Shown: positions 1-9,330 of the stretch, piece after piece | Position numbering within the stretch: position 1 is the stretch's first letter | Layout of the letters: every line of letters begins with the position of its first letter | Source of the DNA: Shewanella gaetbuli | GTDB taxonomy: Bacteria; Pseudomonadota; Gammaproteobacteria; Enterobacterales; Shewanellaceae | Direction: 5' to 3' | Assembly: GCF_023284065.1 (NCBI RefSeq) | Contig: NZ_JAKIKP010000003.1 | Location: forward strand, 124,001-188,000 | Length of the DNA stretch: 64,000 nt | Position numbers and translations under genes: made by a program | The notes under the pieces: model-generated | What the model was told of the DNA's origin: nothing | The model's database searches: none | The model's input: the letters and a program-made list of their open reading frames with translations, nothing else

Positions 1-1014
1 TTGTAAATAAGGTGACAAATCTGAATAAGCGACGAACTCATTTACAATTAACTTTTTGCCAATCATCGAACCTGCAATACCTATATCAGCTAAAGGTACA
101 CCCAGTAAAAAAGCTAATGGCGCGAATATCCAACCTAAAATTAACTCTAAGGTTAAGGTGACCCCAAATATATCGCCCACACCACCTAAAATAGTATTGA
201 CTAAGGTAACTAAGCCAATCATGGCAATTAGCATTGCACCAATGGCGGCAGCAAGTTTTAGACCGCTCATTGCTCCTTCACCGGCAGCAGCCAGTAAATT
301 TACCGGCGGTTTGTCGGTAAATGTAATCGATTTACTAATGGTGTAAGTTGGAGTAGTTGTTTCAGGCACGATAATTTTGGCAAATAAAATACCGCCAGGA
401 ACCGCCATAAATGAGGCTGCAAGTAGGTATTCCATATTGACTCCCATCATAGCGTAACCCGCTAAAACCGTACCAGAAACTGACGCCATACCACCACACA
501 TAATGGCAAAAAACTCAGAATCGGACATTTTAGGCATATAAGGTTTAACTACTAGGGGCGCTTCACTTTGACCAACAAAAGCGTTTGATACTGCCGACAT
601 TGACTCTGCTTGGCTTGTACCCACCACTTTAGCAACAGCTCCGCCAATAATGCGAATAATAAATTGCATTATGCCTAGGTAATAAAGTACTGAAATTAAA
701 GCAGAGAAAAATACCACTAACGGCAGCACATTAAGGGCAAAAACAAAGCCTATACCTTCAACTGAAAAGTTAACTAGATTGCCAAATAAAAATTGAATAC
801 CTGACTTACCGCTGTCTAATACAGCATGAACACCATGGGACATACCCTCTAAAATTGAGCGGCCAATTGGCACATATAACACCAGTGCGCCGATGGCCAT
901 TTGCAAAGCAAAAGCTGACCCAACAACGCGCAGTGAAATAGCCTGACGGTTAGTTGAACATAAATAACCAATCACCAGTAGCGCGGTAATCCCTAAAAAG
1001 CCGATAGCAAACAT
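1..1014 (-). CDS. NupC/CNT-family nucleoside:cation symporter (partial, 3' end off the window)
   Basis: The frame is open from ATG at 1014 to the left edge, giving 338 codons of a family usually near 400, so the C-terminus is missing. It encodes several hydrophobic helices, starting MFAIGFLGITALLVIGYL, with concentrative nucleoside transporter signatures: VGQSEAPLVVKPY and an ESMSAVSNAF segment, which form the nucleoside and sodium/proton binding region in this family. It should import nucleosides across the inner membrane. A perfect AGGAGG lies just before the ATG, and the gap to the upstream phosphorylase gene is only 8 bases, so the two form an operon that couples uptake to phosphorolysis. 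The exact nucleoside preference cannot be read from the sequence. Confidence 0.9.
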   Translation of the reverse strand, partial: MFAIGFLGITALLVIGYLCSTNRQAISLRVVGSAFALQMAIGALVLYVPIGRSILEGMSHGVHAVLDSGKSGIQFLFGNLVNFSVEGIGFVFALNVLPLVVFFSALISVLYYLGIMQFIIRIIGGAVAKVVGTSQAESMSAVSNAFVGQSEAPLVVKPYMPKMSDSEFFAIMCGGMASVSGTVLAGYAMMGVNMEYLLAASFMAVPGGILFAKIIVPETTTPTYTISKSITFTDKPPVNLLAAAGEGAMSGLKLAAAIGAMLIAMIGLVTLVNTILGGVGDIFGVTLTLELILGWIFAPLAFLLGVPLADIGIAGSMIGKKLIVNEFVAYSDLSPYLQ

Positions 1015-1022
1015 AACGCCTC

Positions 1023-1853
1023 CTATGAGTTAAAGTGGTTCTTCATAAACTCATTGATTAAGATGATAAAGTTGCCCTCAGCGAGTTTGGCGCACTTTAA
1101 TGTTTGGTCATGAGACAGTTCTACATCGCCTAAACCTTCGGCCATATTGGTAATGGCGCAAATGGCTAAAACCGGCAAGCCGCAATGTGCTGCAGAAATC
1201 ACTTCAGGAACCACTGACATTCCCACCACGTCGCCGCCAATAATTTGCATCATGCGAATTTCTGCAGGGGTTTCAAAATTTGGGCCGGTGTAAGAGACAA
1301 AAACACCTTCATTTAAAGTAATGTCATTTTGGCTTGCCACCGTAAGCGCTTCTGCCCGTAAAGTTTTGTCATAGGCATTGGCAAGGCTAAAGAAACGTGG
1401 GCCATATTCTTCATCATTTGGGCCACACATTGGCGATTCTGGCATGGTGTTTATATGATCACTAAATGCCACCAATGAACCAACATCAATGCGGTCGGGT
1501 CTTAATGAGCCTGCAGCATTAGTTACCAGTAAAAATTCACAACCTAAGCGCTTGAAAACACGCACTGGAGTGGTCATCACTTTCATGGTTTGATGCTCAT
1601 AAAAGTGGCCGCGACCTTTCATACAAATCACATCAACGCCATTCATGGTACCTAGCACTAATTCTCCAGAGTGACCTTGAACTGTGCTAACAGGAAAGCC
1701 TGCTAATGACTCATAAGGAATCACTACTTTATCTTGTAACTCATCGGCTATGACGCCTAGACCTGAACCTAGAATAAAGGCGGCTTTCGGCTCAAAGTTA
1801 GGTTTATGTTGTTTGATAGTGTTAATTGCGACAACGACGGGATCTGTGCTCAT
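1023..1853 (-). CDS. Purine nucleoside phosphorylase, trimeric PNP/XapA type
   Basis: A 276-residue enzyme that cleaves purine nucleosides with phosphate to base plus (deoxy)ribose-1-phosphate. It carries family motifs of the trimeric PNP-II/MTAP group: FILGSGLG near the N-terminus (phosphate loop), GRGHFYEHQ, LLVTNAAGSL, GPNFETPAEIRM and GMSVVPEVISAAHCGLPVLAI. The length matches E. coli XapA (about 277). I place the start at ATG 1853 rather than the longer frame to 1898, because GAGGT sits 6 to 7 bases upstream and the extra 15 residues have no family counterpart. It is the first gene of an operon with the nucleoside carrier, divergent from a LysR regulator. Inosine/guanosine versus xanthosine preference is not decidable here. 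Confidence 0.92.
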   Translation of the reverse strand: MSTDPVVVAINTIKQHKPNFEPKAAFILGSGLGVIADELQDKVVIPYESLAGFPVSTVQGHSGELVLGTMNGVDVICMKGRGHFYEHQTMKVMTTPVRVFKRLGCEFLLVTNAAGSLRPDRIDVGSLVAFSDHINTMPESPMCGPNDEEYGPRFFSLANAYDKTLRAEALTVASQNDITLNEGVFVSYTGPNFETPAEIRMMQIIGGDVVGMSVVPEVISAAHCGLPVLAICAITNMAEGLGDVELSHDQTLKCAKLAEGNFIILINEFMKNHFNS

Positions 1854-1935
1854 GATTACCTCGAAAACATTAGTGTTTGACCTCATCGATACTAACAAAG
1901 CTATTTTTGCTAAACATCGTTAAAAACCGCTTAAT

Positions 1936-1954
1936 CATGCTATATTTCAGCATG
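1936..1954. promoter_or_regulatory. Candidate LysR-type operator (dyad CATGCT-N7-AGCATG)
   Basis: A perfect 6-bp inverted repeat with a 7-base spacer lies in the divergent interval between the phosphorylase and the LysR gene. Size and position suit a LysR recognition site controlling both directions. This is inference from symmetry and position only. Confidence 0.4.
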
Positions 1955-2005
1955 GTTTTGCGATGAGATAATGCTCCTTAAGCAAACTCGAAGGGAGGAG
2001 AATAG

Positions 2006-2026
2006 ATGGTGAGAAACGCTTTATGA
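2006..2026 (+). other. Six-codon upstream mini-ORF (MVRNAL) overlapping the LysR start
   Basis: The strongest ribosome binding site in this interval, GGGAGGAG at 1993-2000, is spaced for an ATG at 2006, not for the LysR gene. That ATG opens a six-codon frame whose TGA overlaps the LysR ATG at 2023 as ATGA. The LysR gene itself has only a weak GAGAAA in front. The arrangement suggests translational coupling. Whether the peptide is made is unknown. Confidence 0.4.
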
Positions 2027-2931
2027 AAAAACATAATGAATTCATAGATAAAGTGACATTTAAAATGCTGCGTTATTTTTTTGAGCTAGCAAATACCTTA
2101 CATTTTGGCAAAGCAGCTAATAATTTGAACATCACTAATTCGCCATTAAGTTCTCAAATTAAAGAGTTGGAAGCGGTTTTAGGGGTTGCATTAGTGGAAA
2201 GAAACTCCAGAAATGTGAGCTTAACCACAGCAGGTAAGGTACTGAAGTTAGAGTGTGATCACATTTTTCGATCTGTTGAACACTCTATGCAGAAAGTGAA
2301 GCATGCCGATCGCCAACAGAGTAAACATATTCGGTTAGGAATTGTCAGCTCGGCATTTTGGGCAGGGTTGGGTGAAATGGTGAAAAGCTTTAATCAGCAG
2401 TATGCTGACTACGAGGTGGATATTATTGAAATGTCACCACGAGCACAAAAGCACGCCATTTTAAATAAAGACATTGATATAGGCTTAGTGCGTTTTGCTG
2501 ATGCTTTAGAGATTCATCCTCTATCCAGCACACCCTTAACCAATGAGTGTTTTGTGGTGGCTGTGGCGCAAGACAATCCGTTAGCCCAGCAAGAAATAAC
2601 CACCTTATCGGCATTACGTAATCAACGATTCAGTTTTATGCGCCGTGAAAACTCTGCTTCAGCGGCGCTGATAATTAATGAATGTACTCAAGCGGGATTC
2701 ATTCCTGAAGTGGGTAAAGAGTTTATTGAACCTACAAGTTTGATGGCATATGTGGCCATTAGCCAAAGTATTGCCGTGGTGGCATCAAGTTTTACTGCCC
2801 ACCAATGGGAGGGGATTCAATTTGTTCCTTTAAAAGAAAAAATTCCTGCCAGTTTGTGTGCTATTTATGATAACCATTCTTACTCAGACGCTGCCCAGTT
2901 ATTCATAAAGTGCATTTCTGAAGCACAATAA
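2023..2931 (+). CDS. LysR-family transcriptional regulator, probable nucleoside-operon regulator
   Basis: A 302-residue LysR-type regulator. Residues about 13-72 form the winged helix-turn-helix (FKMLRYFFELANTLHFGKAA, then LSSQIKELE), followed by a linker helix and a periplasmic-binding-protein-like effector domain from about residue 100. It is transcribed away from the phosphorylase/nucleoside carrier operon, the usual position of a LysR activator for its neighbour, as with XapR and xapAB in E. coli. The target and the inducer (a purine nucleoside) are inferred from that position only. Its start is coupled to a six-codon upstream frame. The gene ends 9 bases before the convergent NhaC gene. 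Confidence 0.85.
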   Translation: MKKHNEFIDKVTFKMLRYFFELANTLHFGKAANNLNITNSPLSSQIKELEAVLGVALVERNSRNVSLTTAGKVLKLECDHIFRSVEHSMQKVKHADRQQSKHIRLGIVSSAFWAGLGEMVKSFNQQYADYEVDIIEMSPRAQKHAILNKDIDIGLVRFADALEIHPLSSTPLTNECFVVAVAQDNPLAQQEITTLSALRNQRFSFMRRENSASAALIINECTQAGFIPEVGKEFIEPTSLMAYVAISQSIAVVASSFTAHQWEGIQFVPLKEKIPASLCAIYDNHSYSDAAQLFIKCISEAQ

Positions 2932-2940
2932 TATGCATTA

Positions 2941-4419
2941 TCAGCTTACCGCTGGTGTTTCTACAGGCTCTACTAATGGCTCAATTTTAACGTTGAAGTA
3001 AGCATAAGTTGCACTAATTAATGGGCAAATCAAATTGAAAAAAGCATAGGGCAGATAGGCTATGGTTGCCACTCCCAGAGTACTGGCCATAAACGCACCG
3101 CAAGTATTCCACGGCACTAGCGGGCTAGTTACGGTGGCTGAATCTTCTAATGAACGGCTTAAATTAACTGCGGCAAGTTTACGGTTGGTGTACTCCATTT
3201 TTAACATTCTACCGGGTAACACAATGGCAATATATTGGTCGGCAGTAATCACATTCGCACCAATACACACGCCTAATGTGGTAATAATTAAACTGGAGGT
3301 GCTGGTCACTAAAGACAGAATACTTTGCAGGATTCGCCCTAGTAATCCAGTCACTTCCATCACCCCACCAAAGGCCATTGCGCAAATAATTAGCCACACG
3401 GTTGTGACCATACTGCTCATACCGCCACGGCTGAGTAAATTGTCGAGCATTGTATTGCCGGTATTGGCCACGTAGCCGTCAAACATGGCAATCCAAATCC
3501 CTTTTATTACTGCAACAGCAGGCAATAAGTCAGGGGTTTGTGCATAATCGACTACATTATCGAACTGAAAAATAACTGCACAAAGAGCCCCAGCTAAGGT
3601 GCCAATAATAACGGTGGGAAAGGCGGGCATTTTTTTATTGGCTAGAAACAACACCACGAATAGCGGAATTAATAAGTGAGCCCCGACGTTATAGTGTTGC
3701 TCAAGTAATTCAAGAGTCTGACTCAGTTCACTTTTCACCGGTGACGCTTCAGCGGTTAATCCTAAAATAGTAAACCCAATCAACGCCAATATAATGCTGG
3801 GTACAGTGGTCCATGTCATGTGTTTAATGTGGCTGAAAATATCTGTGCCTGCTACTGCTGGCGCTAAATTAGTGGTATCAGACATCGGTGACATTTTATC
3901 GCCAAAATAGGCGCCACTAATAATGGCTCCCGCAGTAATGTTGATATCTAACCCCATAGCTGAAGCGATACCTATTAACGCAATACCTAATGTGCCTGCC
4001 ACAGTCCATGAGCTGCCAATACTAATGGCTACAATGGCACATAAAATACAGCAAGCACTGTAAAAGTACTGTGGGTCTAATATGGTCATGCCATAGTAAA
4101 TCATGGTGGGAACGGTACCGGCTAAAATCCACGTGCCGATTAATGACCCCACGCTAAACAAAATCAGTAAGGCGCCAGTGGCCACACCAACACTTTTAAC
4201 GATGCCTCGCTCCATTTGGTTCCAGCTAAAACCATTTTTGAAACCGATAATCATAGCGATGCAAGCCGCTAGCACTAAAGCAATTTGGTTGGCGCCAGAG
4301 GAGCTATCTGATGAAAACAAATATACCGCTGCCGCTAACATCAATATCAAGGCAAATAGTGGGATAAGAGCATCTAATAAGCTAGGTTGTTTAGTGATTG
4401 ATTGCGGTTGCGAAGACAT
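2941..4419 (-). CDS. nhaC: NhaC-family Na+/H+ antiporter
   Basis: A 492-residue polytopic inner-membrane protein of the NhaC family, which exchanges sodium for protons. About 11-12 hydrophobic segments are visible. Family features include the GAYFGDKMSPMSDTTNLAPAV stretch near residue 185 and VWLIICAMAFGGVMEVTG later. I place the start at ATG 4419, which has AAGGAT at the right distance; the longer frame to 4464 adds 15 residues without a good ribosome site. Some members exchange malate/lactate or tyrosine, so the coupled solute is not certain. It stands alone, and the 256-base gap to the divergent cyclase must hold its promoter. Confidence 0.88.
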   Translation of the reverse strand: MSSQPQSITKQPSLLDALIPLFALILMLAAAVYLFSSDSSSGANQIALVLAACIAMIIGFKNGFSWNQMERGIVKSVGVATGALLILFSVGSLIGTWILAGTVPTMIYYGMTILDPQYFYSACCILCAIVAISIGSSWTVAGTLGIALIGIASAMGLDINITAGAIISGAYFGDKMSPMSDTTNLAPAVAGTDIFSHIKHMTWTTVPSIILALIGFTILGLTAEASPVKSELSQTLELLEQHYNVGAHLLIPLFVVLFLANKKMPAFPTVIIGTLAGALCAVIFQFDNVVDYAQTPDLLPAVAVIKGIWIAMFDGYVANTGNTMLDNLLSRGGMSSMVTTVWLIICAMAFGGVMEVTGLLGRILQSILSLVTSTSSLIITTLGVCIGANVITADQYIAIVLPGRMLKMEYTNRKLAAVNLSRSLEDSATVTSPLVPWNTCGAFMASTLGVATIAYLPYAFFNLICPLISATYAYFNVKIEPLVEPVETPAVS

Positions 4420-4675
4420 GAAGATCCTTGTCGTTATTCTTATTATGATCAATTTATGCAGCACAAATTATCTTAATGCTGATTGTTACTTTTGTTAATA
4501 ATTTGTTTTGGCGCTATCCTGACATAAGTCTTATCAATAAGTCGAGTCTTTGACCTAGCTTAAGTTTCAGTTTGCTTGTTAAGGATGAATTACAGGCTTA
4601 AGTGGCTCTCGTTTGTTGGGCTTTTCAGTGGTATGATTATTTTTTACAATTTGTTAACTAAAGTTTCGATGACTT

Positions 4676-6484
4676 ATGTTTACTTTTAGCCTCCGTAATA
4701 ATAAAAACAATAAACCGTTGGTACATGACCGTTATTTTTCATGGGCATCTTGGGCTTTTTTTTTGGTGCTAATGTTGATTCAAGTCAGTTTTGTCTCGGT
4801 GGCTGAGCCTGTTGATTTATCCCGTTTGTCCCATGGTAGTATGGGAAAGCACATTGAATATTTTCGTGAACGTGATGGTAAAATCTCCCTCCAACAAGCT
4901 AGGCAAAAATTTCAAACTGAAGAGCTCACTAAAGGAACCAGCCACTCTATATCTTTGGGGATTGGTGTTGATCCGGTTTGGATGACCTTTTCAATAAATA
5001 ACACTACCGCTGAAGCTCTGCTTTATCGCTTGTCAGTCGAAACCCCCTGGATTGATTACATTGATACTTGGTTAATTCACAATGGTGAAGTGTTAACTCA
5101 TGTCAAAGGTGGCGATGGTGTAGCGTTTGCCAAAAGGCCTATGCAATATCGATATTATGCGTTTGAACATGCATATCCTGTGGGCGTGACTCAAGTAATT
5201 ATGCGGGTTGAAACTAAGGGGCCGATGGCGTTGCCGGTGCAATTTAACTCGGTTGAAAAGGCCATTAGTCGTGATATTGCCAGCGGTTATCAGTTTGGTG
5301 CGTTGTACGGCATTATGGTGGCTTTAGCATTATATAACTTAGTGCTGTTTGCCTTTATTCGTCGTCGAGAATATGGCTTATATGGCTTGTATCTAGTGGG
5401 CTTTGTGCTTAATAGCTTGTCGTATACTGGGCAATTGCACACCATTTTTACCGCTGATTTTGGCCCTTACTTTCAAGACTGGGTCGATATTTTTTTAATG
5501 ATCACCTATAGCGTGGCAGGGCTTCATTTTGGTCGTTCATTACTGCAAACCATTGACTATGCCCCTAAGTTAGATGCTTTCATTGTGCGGACTACTATTT
5601 ATATTCCATTGGGTATGCTAATTGGACTGGTGTTTAATCAGTTGCTATTTGCAATGGCATTATCATTTTTATTAAATAGTTGTTTTGTATTGTTATTTAT
5701 CGCGATGGGTGTCAAGGCGCTTTATGCCAAAAAGCCATTTGCGATGATCTTTATTTTATCTTCTGTTACAGCGGCAATTTGTATTACCGTTTCTACCTTG
5801 GCTGTTGCGGGTATTCTAGTGCCGTATAACGATTACACCTTTAAAGCCATTGAGGTGGGGATGGCGTTTGAGGCAATTCTATTAGCGTCGATTTTGGCGC
5901 GACAATTTAGAGTGGCGCAACTTGAAAAGGTGGTTGCTGAAAAGTTTGCTCATACCGATCCATTAACGCAATTAAATAATCGTCGCGGGTTTTATGGCTC
6001 GACCAAATCTACTCGGCAACAGATTGTCAGAAACGGAAGAGATATTTCCGTGGTATTGATTGATCTTGATGCCTTTAAGTCAGTGAATGATATTTATGGT
6101 CACAGTAAAGGCGATGAAGTATTGGAATCCGTGGCTCAAGCTATTGTTCAAACATGCCGTAAAGGTGATATTTCGGCTAGGTGGGGCGGTGAAGAATTTA
6201 TCATATTTTTACCTGAAACCTCGCAAAAAAGCGCCATGATACAAGCTGAGCGTTTGCGGGCGGCAATAGAAGCCATTGACTTAACCGCTCAAGGTGAGGC
6301 GTTAACGGTTACTGCGAGTATAGGCGTAGCCGGTTCAACTGATGGCCAATATTGCAATGAGCCTTTGTCACTCAACAGCTTTGAAACCATGATAAATGCC
6401 GCTGATAAAGCTTTGTATGAAGCTAAAAATAGCGGCAAAAATCAAGTTATTGAACAGACCGCGATAACCGATTTTTCAATCTAA
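4676..6484 (+). CDS. Membrane diguanylate cyclase with 7TMR-DISM sensor and GGDEF domain
   Basis: A 602-residue membrane protein expected to make c-di-GMP from two GTP. An N-terminal hydrophobic segment (about 25-42) is followed by a periplasmic 7TMR-DISMED2-type jelly-roll domain (about 50-180), seven transmembrane helices (about 205-420), and a C-terminal GGDEF domain. The catalytic signature reads GGEEF at about 504-508, an active variant. An RxxD inhibitory site (RKGD) lies five residues before it, so product feedback is likely. The extracellular domain of this family is thought to bind carbohydrate-like ligands, but the ligand here is unknown. The gene is monocistronic. Confidence 0.92.
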   Translation: MFTFSLRNNKNNKPLVHDRYFSWASWAFFLVLMLIQVSFVSVAEPVDLSRLSHGSMGKHIEYFRERDGKISLQQARQKFQTEELTKGTSHSISLGIGVDPVWMTFSINNTTAEALLYRLSVETPWIDYIDTWLIHNGEVLTHVKGGDGVAFAKRPMQYRYYAFEHAYPVGVTQVIMRVETKGPMALPVQFNSVEKAISRDIASGYQFGALYGIMVALALYNLVLFAFIRRREYGLYGLYLVGFVLNSLSYTGQLHTIFTADFGPYFQDWVDIFLMITYSVAGLHFGRSLLQTIDYAPKLDAFIVRTTIYIPLGMLIGLVFNQLLFAMALSFLLNSCFVLLFIAMGVKALYAKKPFAMIFILSSVTAAICITVSTLAVAGILVPYNDYTFKAIEVGMAFEAILLASILARQFRVAQLEKVVAEKFAHTDPLTQLNNRRGFYGSTKSTRQQIVRNGRDISVVLIDLDAFKSVNDIYGHSKGDEVLESVAQAIVQTCRKGDISARWGGEEFIIFLPETSQKSAMIQAERLRAAIEAIDLTAQGEALTVTASIGVAGSTDGQYCNEPLSLNSFETMINAADKALYEAKNSGKNQVIEQTAITDFSI

Positions 6485-6523
6485 TGTTTTTCCCGATGAG
6501 ATGCGAATCACTGAATGAGTCAT

Positions 6524-7291
6524 TTAATGGCTATGCTGGTGGCCATTGGCTTCAAGGGCATGACCTTGTACATCATAAAACCCGCTAGCACCATGCTCAA
6601 CAAAACCTAGGGTGACCATTTGAGTTAAAAATGGATCACTATGGTCATCACCAATGTCGGCATAATCTGTGGTTTTGTATTGAGATAAATTGTTGAAAAA
6701 CGCCTTAATAGTAGCGGGGTTATGCCCAACCTCAATCAATTTCCAGTCTTCAGTTACTTGCTGTTTTCCTTTGCCTTGTTGCCAACTAAATTGGCTAATT
6801 AGCTTGAGCTCAGGTAACCAAGTTAACGTTACTAACCCGTTTGGTGAATTTTTACTAAACCTTTGAGTACGCTTGCAGCCTTGTCCCGACTCGTTAACTA
6901 AGGTGAGCTGCTCAATAAGCTTGTTTGATACCAGTTGGTAACGATAAGACCAATCTTTTTCAGTTTTTCCGTGAACCACTTCACCCGGTTGATACTCAAT
7001 AGCACGTTGATAGCCATCAAAATATCGGCTGGGTTTTATTTGTTGATTAGCCAGCAAATACCAAGACTCGGTAATGTCAGTTTGTGGATATTGGTGCGCA
7101 ACGGTGTTTCCCTGACGCCAAAGGTTAATTTGGCTTTGATGCACTGTTTTGGCTGTTTGGTTTGAGGATGATGTAAGCTGATAACTAGCGTTAAGGATAT
7201 CTGGGTTTAATTCACACTGGGCAAAGGTTTGTGCTGAATATAAACCGGAAATTGTAGTTAAGGCGAGTGTTAATAGGTAGTTGTTTTTCAC
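6524..7291 (-). CDS. Exported protein of unknown function with His-containing C-terminus
   Basis: I do not recognise a family. The 255-residue product begins with a clear Sec signal peptide (KNNYLLTLALTTISGLYSAQTFA, cleaved before QCELN) and is otherwise soluble and rich in Gln, Trp and Tyr. It ends in a histidine-rich tail (GHALEANGHQHSH) that might bind metal. I choose GTG 7291 over ATG 7321: GAGAA sits seven bases before the GTG, and the signal peptide is then of normal length. It lies just downstream of two alkaline phosphatase genes on the same strand, but a terminator separates them. A link to phosphate or metal supply is only a guess. Confidence 0.7.
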   Translation of the reverse strand: MKNNYLLTLALTTISGLYSAQTFAQCELNPDILNASYQLTSSSNQTAKTVHQSQINLWRQGNTVAHQYPQTDITESWYLLANQQIKPSRYFDGYQRAIEYQPGEVVHGKTEKDWSYRYQLVSNKLIEQLTLVNESGQGCKRTQRFSKNSPNGLVTLTWLPELKLISQFSWQQGKGKQQVTEDWKLIEVGHNPATIKAFFNNLSQYKTTDYADIGDDHSDPFLTQMVTLGFVEHGASGFYDVQGHALEANGHQHSH

Positions 7292-7365
7292 AATAAATTC
7301 TCGATGCAATAGATTAAGCATTGGCGGTTGTTTACCAAGTTGATGAACACAAGTTTGTTAGTAAT

Positions 7366-7393
7366 AAAGCAGGGCAAAACAATGCCCTGCTTT
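7366..7393 (-). terminator. Rho-independent terminator after the lipoprotein alkaline phosphatase
   Basis: An 11-bp perfect stem (AAAGCAGGGCA / TGCCCTGCTTT) around a short A-rich loop lies 14 bases beyond the stop of the phosphatase gene on the minus strand. The U-tract is short. Confidence 0.65.
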
Positions 7394-7406
7394 GTATTGC
7401 TAAAGG

Positions 7407-9317
7407 TTAATTGGCTGCTAAAGCTGCGTTAGCTTGAGTAGTTAAGTCTGCAGCAAAGTCCATTACGTGATAAACCACGCTTTGTTCATTGGTGCCGTTA
7501 ACCAATAATGCCCCAGGGCCTTGAGCATAAATACCCACATCTTCACCAGCATGGGTTTCAGAGCTCATTGGCACTAATGCTTCTTGATGGTAGCCCGCTG
7601 TTTGAGTATCAATATCGCTTAAGTCATGACGACCTGCAGCAATATCATGGCCATAACCTTCGTCAGCATCGGTTTCTGTGCCTAAGTTTTTAAAGCCGCG
7701 TCCATTGGTGTAACCCAAAGTCGTGTATGGCATGCCATCTGAAGCGGTAGCAGGTTCTTCACTGCCAACTCCCACCACTTTCCCCAGAATTGGGTTGCCT
7801 CGCTTAGGGTAACCAGCAATGGTAAATACATGGCCATGGTCGGCGGTAACAATGATTAATGTGTCTGACATATCGGTCATTTCAACGGCTTTTGTTATGG
7901 CATCTGAAAAGGCAATTGTGTCGGTCAACGCGTTATAAGCACTGCCTGCATGATGACCATGGTCAATTCGACCTGACTCGACCATTAAGAAGAAACCCTC
8001 ATCATTGTTATCAAGAATATCAATTGCTTTAGCGGTCATTTGGGCTACTGAAGGTTCACCTGCAATGTCGTTGTGGCGGTCAGCCTCATATTGCATATGC
8101 GACTCGTTAAATAAGCCCATTAAACGCTTGGTGCTATTGGCGTCTACCGCATCGAATCCGGCTTGGTCATAAACATAAACACCGTCGGCATACTTGGCTT
8201 GCCATTCTGCAGTGAGATCGCGACCATCGGTACGATCACCTTCGGTAGAACTGACGGCATCGGGAGAATTAAATGCGGTGTCTTTGGGTAAAAAGTGTCG
8301 ACGACCACCACCCATCACCACGTCAATGCCATCAACATCTGCACCTGTAATACGGGCCTCAAGATTCGCTTCAAAGTTGACTAACTGATCGGCAATATCT
8401 TTACAGCCTGCTGTTACCGCCTCTGCTGGCATATCGGAAATATCTTCCCAATTACGGTCTGCTGATTTGGCATAAGTGGCAGCAGGGGTTGCGTGAGTGA
8501 TGCGCGCGGTTGAAATAATGCCTGTTGATTTACCGGCAATTTCAGCCAGCTCAAGGGCCGTAACCAGTTCAGTTCCAGCCACTGTGCTACAGTCGCCACG
8601 CTCAACTTGCTCATTCACCCCAATGACTCCAGCGTCAGTTTTTACCCCGCTCATCATTGCGGTCATAGTGCCTGCTGAATCAGGGGTTTGTGCATCAACG
8701 TTGTAGGTTTTAGCCAACCCGGAGAACGCAAAAGTATCAAAAGACAGGTTATGTTCTTCACCCATTTTGCCTTTTAATTGTCCTTCTAAAATACGTGCTG
8801 CTGTGACGGTAGAAATACCCATACCGTCACCTACAAATAAAATCATGTTTTTAGCCGTTCCCTTTAGTGAAGCTAAATTGGCCGCTTGCGATACTTGTAA
8901 TGTACTGGCTGTTTTAGCGTTATTAGCTTGCGAGTTTGCTCCAGCCTCAGAAGCGGTTGCGTTTAACCAAGTTTGGCGTGCTTTAGCAATTTGCTGTTGG
9001 CCAGCTAGAAACCATTCGTTGTTAACACTGGTTAGCAACTCATTACTGCTTACGCTGGTTTTTCCTGGGGCACAAACATATTCTGTTGCGCTAATTTCGC
9101 TTGCTTGTAGCGTACCGTCTGCATCAGTGTCGACACCTGAGTCGATTCTTACCCCTGTATTAGGGCAGTTAGCATCGCCAAGGGGCAGTGCTGTTTGGGT
9201 GATCAGGCTAGTGGCACCATTTGAACCATCTGTGCCGTTTTGTCCGTCATCGCCATCTGAACAGGCGGTTAAGCTCATTATGGCTATGGCAACTAGCGTT
9301 AAATTTAGGTTTTTCAT
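7407..9317 (-). CDS. Alkaline phosphatase, PhoA superfamily, surface lipoprotein form
   Basis: A 636-residue alkaline phosphatase. The N-terminus is a lipoprotein signal (lipobox LTAC, Cys19), then a short Gly-Asp-Asn collagen-like stretch (about 22-35). A small Asp-rich module with DTDADG and two cysteines follows (about 40-85), resembling the N-terminal modules common on Shewanella and Vibrio surface lipoproteins. The catalytic domain runs from about 155: VGDGMG metal ligand, TPDSAGTMTAMMSG with the nucleophilic Ser, ESGRIDHGHHAG and TADHGHVFTIAG zinc/magnesium ligands. It should release phosphate from organic esters outside the inner membrane. It is a tandem paralogue of the upstream gene, 13 bases away, and probably cotranscribed with it. 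Confidence 0.93.
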   Translation of the reverse strand: MKNLNLTLVAIAIMSLTACSDGDDGQNGTDGSNGATSLITQTALPLGDANCPNTGVRIDSGVDTDADGTLQASEISATEYVCAPGKTSVSSNELLTSVNNEWFLAGQQQIAKARQTWLNATASEAGANSQANNAKTASTLQVSQAANLASLKGTAKNMILFVGDGMGISTVTAARILEGQLKGKMGEEHNLSFDTFAFSGLAKTYNVDAQTPDSAGTMTAMMSGVKTDAGVIGVNEQVERGDCSTVAGTELVTALELAEIAGKSTGIISTARITHATPAATYAKSADRNWEDISDMPAEAVTAGCKDIADQLVNFEANLEARITGADVDGIDVVMGGGRRHFLPKDTAFNSPDAVSSTEGDRTDGRDLTAEWQAKYADGVYVYDQAGFDAVDANSTKRLMGLFNESHMQYEADRHNDIAGEPSVAQMTAKAIDILDNNDEGFFLMVESGRIDHGHHAGSAYNALTDTIAFSDAITKAVEMTDMSDTLIIVTADHGHVFTIAGYPKRGNPILGKVVGVGSEEPATASDGMPYTTLGYTNGRGFKNLGTETDADEGYGHDIAAGRHDLSDIDTQTAGYHQEALVPMSSETHAGEDVGIYAQGPGALLVNGTNEQSVVYHVMDFAADLTTQANAALAAN

Positions 9318-9330
9318 TTAGTTATCCTGC

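Noticed and set aside
8767..9321. 184-codon frame antisense to the lipoprotein phosphatase
   Set aside because: It lies wholly opposite a clear alkaline phosphatase gene and shows no domain or signal of its own.
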